From: JAICLV01 sp036380925
GTDB taxonomy: Bacteria; Actinomycetota; Actinomycetes; Acidothermales; Acidothermaceae
Assembly: GCA_036380925.1 (NCBI GenBank)
Contig: DASVDW010000044.1
Location: 1-26,059, forward strand
Length of the DNA stretch: 26,059 bases
Direction: 5' to 3'
Shown: one piece after another, positions 14,580-22,430 of the stretch
Layout of the letters: each line of letters begins with the position of its first letter
How positions within the stretch are numbered: position 1 is the first letter of the stretch
Program-made: the position numbers and the translations under genes
The notes under the pieces: generated by a model
Told to the model about the DNA's origin: nothing
Seen by the model: only the letters and a program-made list of their open reading frames with translations
Databases searched by the model: none

Positions 14580-16811
14580 TCAGCCGGCGAGCGACTCGAA
14601 TCCCGGTGGCAGCGGCTCGCTGTGCAACACGAGCAACCGCTGGGTCGGCCGGCTGATGGCGACGTACAAGTCGTTCGCGCCGCGGGGCGACTCGCGCAGG
14701 ATCCGCGCCGGCTCCACCAGCACCACCGCGTCGAACTCCAAGCCCTTCGCCTCGCCGACCGACAGCACCGCCACCGCGGCGTCGAGCGAACCGGCGCCAT
14801 GCCCGACGGTCGCCGCGGGCAGCGCGGCGGCGAGTTCGGCGTGCACCGCCGCGGTTTGCGAGGCGGCGGTGATGACGGCCAGCTTGCCGCCGGCCACGAC
14901 GTCGAGCTCGCCGCGGACCCGGCTCACCAGGGCGGTCGCGTCGTCGGGCGCGATCCGCTGCGCCAGCGGTGGGAAGTCACCTTCCCGGGCTGACGTCGGC
15001 GCCGGCGCGTCGACACCGGCCGCCCGCAGCACCGAGGTGGCCAGCCGCATCACCCGTCCAGGCGTGCGGTAGTTGACCGTCAGCTGGGCGAGCCGCCATC
15101 GCCGCCCGACGTGCGGGCCGAGCGCGGACTGCCACGAGGACGCGCCGGCGGCCGAGCCGGTCTGCGCGACGTCTCCGACCAGCGTCATCGACTTCGTCGG
15201 GCACCGGCGCATGAGCATTCGCCACGCCATCGGGGACAACTCCTGCGCCTCGTCGACGACGACGTGGCCGTACGCCCAGGTGCGATCGGCGATCGCGCGT
15301 TCGGCGGTCGACAGCGTCGGGCCCGCGTCGGAGAACCGATCCGCCAGCTGCTCCGCCGACACGAAGGCGCCGGCGCCGCTCAGCTGCAACGCGCCCCGGG
15401 CGTACTCAACCGCGGCGCGTCGCTCGGCCGCCGCCGCCCGCGCGTGCTCCGAGGTCGACTCCTCGACGCCGATCAGCTCCGCCGCCTCGTCCAGCAGCGG
15501 GATGTCGGAGACGGTCCACGCGCTCCCCCGCGGCCGGTGCAGCGCGTCGAGCTCGGCCTGGGTGAAGCGCGGCGCCGCCTCCCTCAGCAGATGCGGCTCG
15601 GCGTAGAGGTCTTCGAGCAACCGCTGCGGGGTCAACGGCATCCAGGTGAGGTTGACCTCGCGGCGCACGTCGCGCGACGCGCGCAGCTCCGCCAGCAGCT
15701 CGCGACGACTGTCCGCCTCCAGCCGGATGCCGAGCACCCGCGCGTATTGGGAGGCCAGCTGTTCGAGCAGCTCTTTGACGTAGCCGACGCGGGCCACGTT
15801 GTGCGGCCGGCCACCCCGCCGGGCGCGGTCCTGCGCGGCGGCCACCACGTGCGGCCGAAGCAACAGCTCGTGCCCTTCGACGTCCAGCTTTATCGCGGAC
15901 GACGGCACCCGCTGCCGCGCGCGCACCGCGGCGGCCAGCACGCCCGCCATGCCCGCGGACCCCTTGACGGCCGCCGCCGCCGGGGCGTCGTCGACTTCGG
16001 CCGTCACACCGGGGAACAGCGCACCGAGGCTGGCCATCACGACGCCGGTCTCACCGAGCGACGGCAGCACTTTTTCGATATAGCGAAGGAAAACCTGGTT
16101 CGGACCCACCACCAGCACGCCGCGGCGCTCAAGCCGGTCACGATAGGTGTACAGCAGGTACGCGGCGCGATGAAGGGCGACCGCCGTCTTGCCGGTTCCC
16201 GGGCCGCCCTGGACGACGAGCACGCCACCGAGCTCCGACCGGATGACCTCGTCCTGCTCGGCTTGGATGGTGGCGACGATGTCGCCCATGCGACCGGTCC
16301 GATGCGCGTTGAGCGCCGCGAGCAACGCTCCCTCGCCGGTCAGGTGCGCCAGCTCGGCGCGGTCGATGTGGTCGAGGTCGAGCACCTCGTCTTCGATCGC
16401 CACGACGGCGCGCCCACGCGTGGTGAGGTGCCGCCGCCGGACGACGTCCGCGGGGGCGGCGGCCGTGGCCTGATAAAACAGCCGCGCCGCCGGGGCGCGC
16501 CAGTCGATCAGCAGCTGGTGGCGGTCCTCGTCGGACAACCCGATGCGCCCGACGTAGCGCCGGGCGCCGCCGCGCAGGTCGAACCGCCCGAAGCACAGCC
16601 GGTCCTCGACGCCACGCAGCTGCCCGAGCCGCTGCTCGTACATGGCGGCGAAGGCGTCCCGCTCCGACCGGTTTTGGTGCGTGCCTGTGGGTCGCTGACG
16701 CCGAACGGCGGCGAGGTCGGACTCGGTTCGGGTGCGCAGCTCGTCGAGCCTCGCGTACAGCTGGTCGACGTAGCGCTGCTCGGCGCCTAGCTCGGTCGGC
16801 TCGTCGGCCAC
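14580..16811 (-). CDS. helR: HelD/HelR-type RNA polymerase recycling motor ATPase
   Basis: UvrD-like superfamily 1 ATPase of 743 residues. Characterised HelD/HelR proteins enter the primary and secondary channels of RNA polymerase to release stalled or rifamycin-bound enzyme. Seen here are an N-terminal helical arm with EQRYVDQLYARLDELR (11-26), IGLSDEDRHQLLIDWRAPAARLFY (90-113, split IGLSDED / LLIDWRAPAARLFY), Walker A GGPGTGKT (202-209), Walker B VVVDEAQELSPM, a motif III-like LVGDVAQTGS, LTVNYRTPGRVM, and C-terminal EAKGLEFDAVVLVEP plus LYVAISRPTQRL. GTG 16811 has GAGGGAG four bases upstream. It diverges from pncA over 43 bases. I see no RAE-like palindrome upstream, so rifamycin inducibility is not supported by this sequence. 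The gene symbol is given by family resemblance. Confidence 0.88.
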   Translation of the reverse strand: MADEPTELGAEQRYVDQLYARLDELRTRTESDLAAVRRQRPTGTHQNRSERDAFAAMYEQRLGQLRGVEDRLCFGRFDLRGGARRYVGRIGLSDEDRHQLLIDWRAPAARLFYQATAAAPADVVRRRHLTTRGRAVVAIEDEVLDLDHIDRAELAHLTGEGALLAALNAHRTGRMGDIVATIQAEQDEVIRSELGGVLVVQGGPGTGKTAVALHRAAYLLYTYRDRLERRGVLVVGPNQVFLRYIEKVLPSLGETGVVMASLGALFPGVTAEVDDAPAAAAVKGSAGMAGVLAAAVRARQRVPSSAIKLDVEGHELLLRPHVVAAAQDRARRGGRPHNVARVGYVKELLEQLASQYARVLGIRLEADSRRELLAELRASRDVRREVNLTWMPLTPQRLLEDLYAEPHLLREAAPRFTQAELDALHRPRGSAWTVSDIPLLDEAAELIGVEESTSEHARAAAAERRAAVEYARGALQLSGAGAFVSAEQLADRFSDAGPTLSTAERAIADRTWAYGHVVVDEAQELSPMAWRMLMRRCPTKSMTLVGDVAQTGSAAGASSWQSALGPHVGRRWRLAQLTVNYRTPGRVMRLATSVLRAAGVDAPAPTSAREGDFPPLAQRIAPDDATALVSRVRGELDVVAGGKLAVITAASQTAAVHAELAAALPAATVGHGAGSLDAAVAVLSVGEAKGLEFDAVVLVEPARILRESPRGANDLYVAISRPTQRLLVLHSEPLPPGFESLAG

Positions 16812-16842
16812 GCGGCTCCCTCGGGTGCGGAATTCGGCGTTC

Positions 16843-16854
16843 TACCCTACCTGC
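16843..16854 (+). promoter_or_regulatory. Leaderless -10 element of the nicotinamidase gene
   Basis: TACCCT (16843-16848) fits the TAnnnT -10 consensus and is followed by exactly six bases and the ATG at 16855, so transcription would start at or next to the A of ATG, as in actinobacterial leaderless genes. No clear -35 is seen. On the other strand, TAGGGT overlaps it and could serve helR. Confidence 0.55.
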
Positions 16855-17457
16855 ATGGACGGCAGCCGGGCGTTGATCGTGGTGGACGTGCAACCGACGT
16901 TCTGCGAGGGCGGGGAACTGCCGGTCGCGGGCGGCAACCAGGTCGCGGCGCGCATCGCCGATCACCTGCGTGCCAGACACTCCGATTACCGGCTGATCGC
17001 CACGACGCAGGACTGGCACGTCGACCCCGGCGCGCACTTCGCCGACCAACCTGATTTCGTCGACAGCTGGCCGCCGCACGGCATCGTCGGCACTCCGAAC
17101 GCGCAGCTGCACCCGGCGCTGGCGGAGGCGGTCGAGCAAACGCCGGGGGTCGTCGCGATCCGCAAGGGCGAGCACCAGGCCGCGTACTCCGGGTTCGACG
17201 GCGCCGACGAGGCGGGGCGCACGCTGGAACAGGTGCTGGCGGACGCCGGGATCGACGACGTGGAGGTCTGCGGCATCGCGGAGAGCCATTGCGTGAGGGC
17301 CACCGCGCTCGACGCCAACCGGCTCGGGTACCGCACGACGGTGTTGACCGACCTCACCGTGCCGGTGACACCCGAGCTGGGCGCGCAGGCCCGCGCCGAG
17401 CTGACCGCGGCCGGGGTGCGGCTGCGGCGCAGCGCCGAAGCGGCCGACCGTGGCTGA
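16855..17457 (+). CDS. pncA: Nicotinamidase / pyrazinamidase family
   Basis: Isochorismatase-fold hydrolase of 200 residues that converts nicotinamide to nicotinate and ammonia for NAD salvage. The triad is visible: Asp11 (IVVDVQPTF), Lys104 (AIRKGEHQAAYSGF) and Cys146 (GIAESHCVRATALDA). The metal-binding set Asp53, His55 and His61 is in TQDWHVDPGAHF. ATG 16855 is preferred to GTG 16825 because MDGSRALIVVDVQ is the standard start and a leaderless -10 lies six bases upstream. It overlaps glpK by eight bases, so the two are co-translated. Enzymes of this type also activate pyrazinamide; that is general family knowledge. Confidence 0.94.
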   Translation: MDGSRALIVVDVQPTFCEGGELPVAGGNQVAARIADHLRARHSDYRLIATTQDWHVDPGAHFADQPDFVDSWPPHGIVGTPNAQLHPALAEAVEQTPGVVAIRKGEHQAAYSGFDGADEAGRTLEQVLADAGIDDVEVCGIAESHCVRATALDANRLGYRTTVLTDLTVPVTPELGAQARAELTAAGVRLRRSAEAADRG

Positions 17458-18946
17458 CTTCGTCGCCGCGCTCGACCAAGGCACCACCAGCACGCGGTTC
17501 ATCGTCTTCGACCACGCGGGCGACGAAGTCGCCCGGCATCAGTTGGAGCACACCCAACTGCTGCCGCGGGCCGGGTGGGTCGAGCACGACCCCACCGAGA
17601 TCTGGGAGCGCACTCGCGCCGTCGTCGAGACGACGTTGCGCAAGGCGAACCTCAAGGCGCACGACCTCGCCGCGGTCGGCGTCGCCAACCAACGCGAGAC
17701 CACCCTGGTGTGGGATCGCGCGAGCGGGGTCCCCTACACGAACGCGATCGTGTGGCAGGACACCCGCACCGACCACGCGGTCGCCGCGCTCGACGCGTCC
17801 GGAGCGGGCGACCTGATCCGGTCGAGGGCGGGCGTGCCGCCGGCGACCTACTTCTCGGCCGCGAAACTGCAGTGGGTGCTGGAAAACGTCGAGGGCGTGC
17901 GTGCCGCGGCCCTGGCCGGAAACGCGGCGTTCGGCACCGTCGACTCGTGGTTGCTGTGGAACCTCACCGGAGGCGAAGTGCACGCCACCGACGTCACGAA
18001 CGCCAGCCGCACGATGCTGATGGACTTGGCTTCGCTGCAATGGGACGACGAGTTGTTGGCGCTGTTCGACATTCCGAAGCAGCTGCTGCCCGCCATCCGG
18101 CCGTCGTCCGGCGTGTTCGGCGCCACTGAGCGCCGCGGGCCGTTCAACGGCGAGGTCGCGATCGGCGGGGTGCTCGGAGATCAGCAGGCGGCGATGATGG
18201 GCCAGACCTGCTTCGACGTCGGCGACGCGAAGAACACTTATGGCACCGGCAACTTTCTGCTGCTCAACACCGGCGAGCAGATCGTCCGGTCAAAGCACGG
18301 TCTGCTCACCACCGTGTGCTGCCAGCTTGACCGCCAGCCGGCGCGCTACGCGGTCGAGGGGTCGATCGCGGTCACCGGCTCCGCCGTGCAGTGGCTGCGC
18401 GACCAGCTCGGCGTGATCGCAGGAGCCGCAGACAGCGAGACGTTGGCCAGGCAGGTCGAGGACACCGCGGGAATGTACTTCGTGCCAGCCTTTTCCGGGC
18501 TGTTCGCGCCTTACTGGAGGTCCGACGCGAGGGGTGCGATCGTCGGCCTTTCGAGGTTCCACACGAACGCGCATCTGGCGCGAGCCACGCTTGAGGCGAT
18601 CTGTTATCAGACCCGCGACGTCATCGAGGCGATGCGCGACGACACCGGCTGGCAGCTGCGCGAGTTGAGGGTGGACGGCGGCGTGACCGCCAACGACTTG
18701 TGCATGCAGTTGCAGGCGGACATCCTCGGCGTCCCGGTGTCGCGGCCGGTCGTCGCGGAGACCACCGCGCTGGGGGCCGCGTACGCCGCTGGTCTGGCGG
18801 TCGGTTTCTGGTCGTCAACGGCGGAGCTGAAGACGAACTGGCAAGAGGGACGACGGTGGGCGCCGTCGTGGCCGCAGGAGCGACGGGAGAGCGGCTACGC
18901 GGGCTGGCGAAAGGCGGTGCGGCGCACGCTCGACTGGGTCGAGTGA
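17450..18946 (+). CDS. glpK: Glycerol kinase
   Basis: FGGY-family kinase of 498 residues that phosphorylates glycerol to sn-glycerol 3-phosphate. Motifs: ALDQGTTSTRFIVFD (7-21), GVANQRETTLVWDR with the glycerol-binding Arg82-Glu83 (77-90), TDHAVAALD, TVDSWLLWNL, GVLGDQQAAMMGQ with the catalytic-base Asp at about 244, KNTYGTGNFLLLNTG (split), and a C-terminal ATP motif ELRVDGGVTANDLCMQ. GTG 17450 lies inside the end of pncA (eight-base overlap). No glpF, glpD or DeoR/IclR-type regulator flanks it. A large c-di-GMP enzyme with a LacI-type sensor follows closely on the same strand. Confidence 0.96.
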   Translation: MADFVAALDQGTTSTRFIVFDHAGDEVARHQLEHTQLLPRAGWVEHDPTEIWERTRAVVETTLRKANLKAHDLAAVGVANQRETTLVWDRASGVPYTNAIVWQDTRTDHAVAALDASGAGDLIRSRAGVPPATYFSAAKLQWVLENVEGVRAAALAGNAAFGTVDSWLLWNLTGGEVHATDVTNASRTMLMDLASLQWDDELLALFDIPKQLLPAIRPSSGVFGATERRGPFNGEVAIGGVLGDQQAAMMGQTCFDVGDAKNTYGTGNFLLLNTGEQIVRSKHGLLTTVCCQLDRQPARYAVEGSIAVTGSAVQWLRDQLGVIAGAADSETLARQVEDTAGMYFVPAFSGLFAPYWRSDARGAIVGLSRFHTNAHLARATLEAICYQTRDVIEAMRDDTGWQLRELRVDGGVTANDLCMQLQADILGVPVSRPVVAETTALGAAYAAGLAVGFWSSTAELKTNWQEGRRWAPSWPQERRESGYAGWRKAVRRTLDWVE

Positions 18947-19028
18947 CCGAATCTTGCCGGCCGCCACCCGCCGCGCCGGCGCCCCGGGTTGGGCTCAGTT
19001 CCGGCCGCCGGCGGTCGATGAGACAGGC

Positions 19029-22000
19029 GTGACCGCCGCTTGCTCCACGCCGCTGAACATCGGCGTGTTGTCACCCCTTGCGGGTGGTTTTTACTTCGGC
19101 GGGATCCTTGGGGGAATCGCCGCGACGGTGGCCGAAGCCGGTGGCCGGGTGATCGCCATCCAAACGCTGCAGGCCGGTCGAGAACACGCGGACGACATTG
19201 GCGGCAAGCTGTTCGACAGCACCATCGGCGCCGCCCACATCGACGGCTACATCAGCATCTTGAACGGCGTCGACGCCCGCCGGCTCGACGCGATTCACAC
19301 TGCGGGCAAGCCGCTGGTGCTGGTCAGCAACGAGATACCCGGGCTGTCCTGCCCCATCGTGTCGCCTGACAACCACGGGGGGACGCTGGCCGCGGTGCGC
19401 CACCTGGTCGAGCACGGCCACACCCGAATCGCGTTCGCCGGCTTCTTAGGCCAGCCCGACATGCGCGAGCGCCGCGCCGCGTACGAGGACGCGCTGCGCG
19501 CGTGCGGCATCGAGCCGGATCCAGCGCTGCAGTTCGACACCGGCGACACCCTTCGCACCGGCGGCGAGCGGGTGGCGCGTCAGATGTTGGAGCTGGCGGC
19601 GCCCCCGACCGCGACCTTCGCCGCGACCGACTTCAACGCGATCGGCATCATGACGGCGCTGACCGCCGCCGGCCTCCGGCTGCCGCGCGACCACGCCGTC
19701 ATCGGCTTCGACGACACCGAGGCGGCCGACTACGTGACGCCCGCGCTGTCCAGCGTGCGGCAGGATTTCGGCCGGGTCGGCAACCAGGCCGCCCGTCTGG
19801 TGTTGCGCATGCTGGCCGGCGAGCCCGTCGAGAACGGCCACCACGTCGTGTCGACGTCGCTGAACGTCCGACAATCGTGTGGCTGCGAGCCGTGGCTGGC
19901 GACCACGGCGGAGCCCGTCGACGCCGCTGCGCTGACCCCGCGCCTGGCGCTGGCCCGCGACCTGGCCGGCGCGGTGGCGCCCGCCGGCGATCAGTTCGGC
20001 GACCACGCCGCCGCGATGGCCGCGGCCGACCGCGCCGCCGGCATCATCGATCACGCGGCCGAGTCCGGCGACGACGGAGGCAGCGCGGAATTGCGCGCCG
20101 CGCTGGCCGACTTGTACGCGCTGTCGCCGACGCGCGCCTGCGTCAACGCGGTGGTGGCCGCGCTGCGGCGCTACGGCGCGGTGAAGGCGACGACGGTTCC
20201 GCGCGAGTCCGCGAAGGCCGCGTCCGACGCCGTCCTAGCCGCGCTGCTGGCGATCGGCGCCGCGAACCTCAGCCGGTCGTACCAGGAAAACGCCTACTTC
20301 CGCACCGCGCTCGCCGCGCAATACGACGTCACGATGGGGCTGCTGCGCGGCCGCGACCGGGATCCTCGCACGCTGCACTGGCTCGAGCGAACCCGAGCCA
20401 GCCACGGCGTCCTCGGGATTTGGGACGACGCGGAGAAATCGACGCTGTCGATCGTCGGGTCGTTCGCCAGGTCCGGCGCCGTGCCGGCCACGCTGCGCGG
20501 CAGCGAGTTGCCGGTCGAGCACTTCCCACCCGTCGCGCTGCTCGACCACCCGGAGCCTGGCGAGGTCCTCTACGCGGTGCCGGTGAAAACCGACGTGAGC
20601 GACTGGGGCTGGTTGGTGACAATCGGCCCGATCGAAAGCCGCGTCTTCACCGGCCGGGAGACCCTGAACCAGTGGGCCGCGCTGTTGACCGTCGCGTTGG
20701 ACGAGGCCGACGCGTCGGACGGCGTGAAGAAGCTGGAACGCGAGCTGCGGGCGATCCTGGAGACATCACCGGACGCCATCGCGCGCTACGACGCGCAGCT
20801 TCGGTACGCGTACCTCAACGCGACGGCCGCGCAGTCCATCGGACTGCCGTCGGAGGAGATCGTCGGCCGCACCGACAAGGAGCTCAGGCGCGACGCAAGC
20901 GTCGCCGCGGCGTGGGAGGCGGGACTTCGGCAGGTGCTGGTGTCGGGCGCCGCGACAGAGGTGGAGTTCAGCGAGGGCGCCCCGCCCGACGCGCGTTGGT
21001 ACCAGGCCCGGATGGTGCCGCAGTTCGATGACGAAGGCGCGATCAGCGGCGTGCTCACCTCGACCCGTGACATCACCGCGACAAAGCGCGCCGAGCTCGC
21101 GCTCGCGCATCAAGCGGTGCACGACTCGTTGACCGGCTTGGCGAACCGGGTGCTCTTCATGGACCGGTTGTCGCAGGCGCTGACCAGGATGGAACGCGAG
21201 CCGGGCCGGCTCGCCGTGCTGTTCGTCGACCTCGACCACTTCAAGGAAATCAACGACACGCTCGGCCACGAGGTCGGCGACAAGCTGCTGTGCGACGTCG
21301 CGCGTCGCTTGGAGTCGGTGTCACGACGGGTCGACACGGTCGCGCGGTTCGGCGGCGACGAGTTCGTCATGTTGTGCGACAAGCTCGCCGCCGAAGAAGA
21401 CGTGCGGATCATCGCGGAGCGCGTCGTCCGGGCGCTCTCGCTGCCGTACCTGCACGAGGACGAGGAGCTGCCGGTCAGCGGCAGCGTCGGAGTCGTCGTC
21501 GCGTCGGACCCATACGCGGAGCCGGAGTCGTTGATTCGCGACGCCGACTCCGCGATGTACCAGGCGAAAGAACGTGGCGGGAGCCGGTTCTTCTTGTTCG
21601 ACCCCGGGCTGCGCGATCGTGCGACGGCGCGCTGCGAGCTGGAGTCAGATCTGCGTCACGCGGTCGAACGCGCTGAACTTTTCCTTGTGTATCAACCCCT
21701 TTTCGCATTGGGTGACGGAACCATCACCGGGGTCGAGGCGTTGTTGCGCTGGCGTCACCCGTCGCACGGCCTGCTGGCGCCAGGCGACTTCATGCCGGTG
21801 GCCGAACAGCGCGGACTCATCATCGACATCGGGGCGTGGGTGATCGACGAAGCATGCCGGCAGTTGGCGGAGTGGAGCGAGCGCCACGACCTCACCGATC
21901 TGACGATGGCGGTGAACATCTCGAGCCGCCAGCTCGCGGACCCCTCAATCGTGCGCACGGTGCACGACGCGTTGGCTCGGCACGGTGTCAGACCCGCTCG

Positions 22001-22406
22001 GCTAAGCCTTGAGATGTCCGAGACGACGTTGATCGAAGACGCCCCAAGCGTCGCCGAGACACTGACCGAGCTCGCCGCGCTCGGCGTCCACCTCGCTCTC
22101 GACAACTTCGGCACCGGCTACTCCGCACTGGCCCATCTGCGCGACTTTCGCGTCGACACGCTGAAAATCGACCGGTCAATCGTCGAGGAGCTCGGCGACG
22201 GCGGGCGCGTGGGCGAGATGATCGGCGCGTTGACCGCGATGGCGCACTTCCTCGACATGTCGGTTGTCGGCGAGGGCATTGAGACCTCCAAGCAGTGGGC
22301 CGAGCTGAAGAACCTCAGTTGCGACGACGGTCAAGGCTTCGTGATGGCCAAGCCCATGGCGCCGTCCGACCTCCTCGCGCTCGTCCAACGGGGGCGCTCG
22401 GCCTAA
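19029..22406 (+). CDS. LacI-type sensor / GAF-like / PAS / GGDEF / EAL protein
   Basis: Cytoplasmic multidomain protein, about 1125 residues. (1) 10-286: LacI/GalR-type periplasmic-binding fold without the DNA-binding HTH, beginning LNIGVLSPLAGGFYFGG and ending RQSCGC. (2) 287-570: helical linker and a GAF-like region. (3) 571-690: PAS domain (ILETSPDAIARYDAQL) with the TSTRDITATKRAE exit. (4) about 700-860: GGDEF with DLDHFKEINDTLGHEVGD, RFGGDEF (GGDEF at 775-779) and an I-site-type RRVD five residues before it. (5) about 870-1120: EAL with GVEALLRWRHP (EAL at 903-905), NISSRQL, LEMSETTL, LKIDRS and VVGEGIET. The loop DNFGTGYS (1025-1032) has Asn where active EAL domains have the second Asp. 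Cyclase activity looks likely, phosphodiesterase activity uncertain. GTG 19029 is preferred; the frame is open to TTG 18954. Confidence 0.9.
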   Translation: MTAACSTPLNIGVLSPLAGGFYFGGILGGIAATVAEAGGRVIAIQTLQAGREHADDIGGKLFDSTIGAAHIDGYISILNGVDARRLDAIHTAGKPLVLVSNEIPGLSCPIVSPDNHGGTLAAVRHLVEHGHTRIAFAGFLGQPDMRERRAAYEDALRACGIEPDPALQFDTGDTLRTGGERVARQMLELAAPPTATFAATDFNAIGIMTALTAAGLRLPRDHAVIGFDDTEAADYVTPALSSVRQDFGRVGNQAARLVLRMLAGEPVENGHHVVSTSLNVRQSCGCEPWLATTAEPVDAAALTPRLALARDLAGAVAPAGDQFGDHAAAMAAADRAAGIIDHAAESGDDGGSAELRAALADLYALSPTRACVNAVVAALRRYGAVKATTVPRESAKAASDAVLAALLAIGAANLSRSYQENAYFRTALAAQYDVTMGLLRGRDRDPRTLHWLERTRASHGVLGIWDDAEKSTLSIVGSFARSGAVPATLRGSELPVEHFPPVALLDHPEPGEVLYAVPVKTDVSDWGWLVTIGPIESRVFTGRETLNQWAALLTVALDEADASDGVKKLERELRAILETSPDAIARYDAQLRYAYLNATAAQSIGLPSEEIVGRTDKELRRDASVAAAWEAGLRQVLVSGAATEVEFSEGAPPDARWYQARMVPQFDDEGAISGVLTSTRDITATKRAELALAHQAVHDSLTGLANRVLFMDRLSQALTRMEREPGRLAVLFVDLDHFKEINDTLGHEVGDKLLCDVARRLESVSRRVDTVARFGGDEFVMLCDKLAAEEDVRIIAERVVRALSLPYLHEDEELPVSGSVGVVVASDPYAEPESLIRDADSAMYQAKERGGSRFFLFDPGLRDRATARCELESDLRHAVERAELFLVYQPLFALGDGTITGVEALLRWRHPSHGLLAPGDFMPVAEQRGLIIDIGAWVIDEACRQLAEWSERHDLTDLTMAVNISSRQLADPSIVRTVHDALARHGVRPARLSLEMSETTLIEDAPSVAETLTELAALGVHLALDNFGTGYSALAHLRDFRVDTLKIDRSIVEELGDGGRVGEMIGALTAMAHFLDMSVVGEGIETSKQWAELKNLSCDDGQGFVMAKPMAPSDLLALVQRGRSA

Positions 22407-22418
22407 CCCGGCGTCCGG

Positions 22419-22430
22419 GATACTTGCCGC
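22419..22430 (+). promoter_or_regulatory. Possible leaderless -10 of the glycosyltransferase gene
   Basis: GATACT (22419-22424) is followed by six bases and the GTG start at 22431, the spacing of a leaderless transcript. It lies just after the EAL gene stop at 22406. No -35 is recognised. Confidence 0.4.

Noticed and set aside
18954..19028. TTG 18954 as start of the GGDEF/EAL protein, or an N-terminal HTH of a LacI repressor there
   Set aside because: The 25 extra residues show no helix-turn-helix pattern and no ribosome-binding site precedes TTG; GTG 19029 fits the first strand of the sensor domain.
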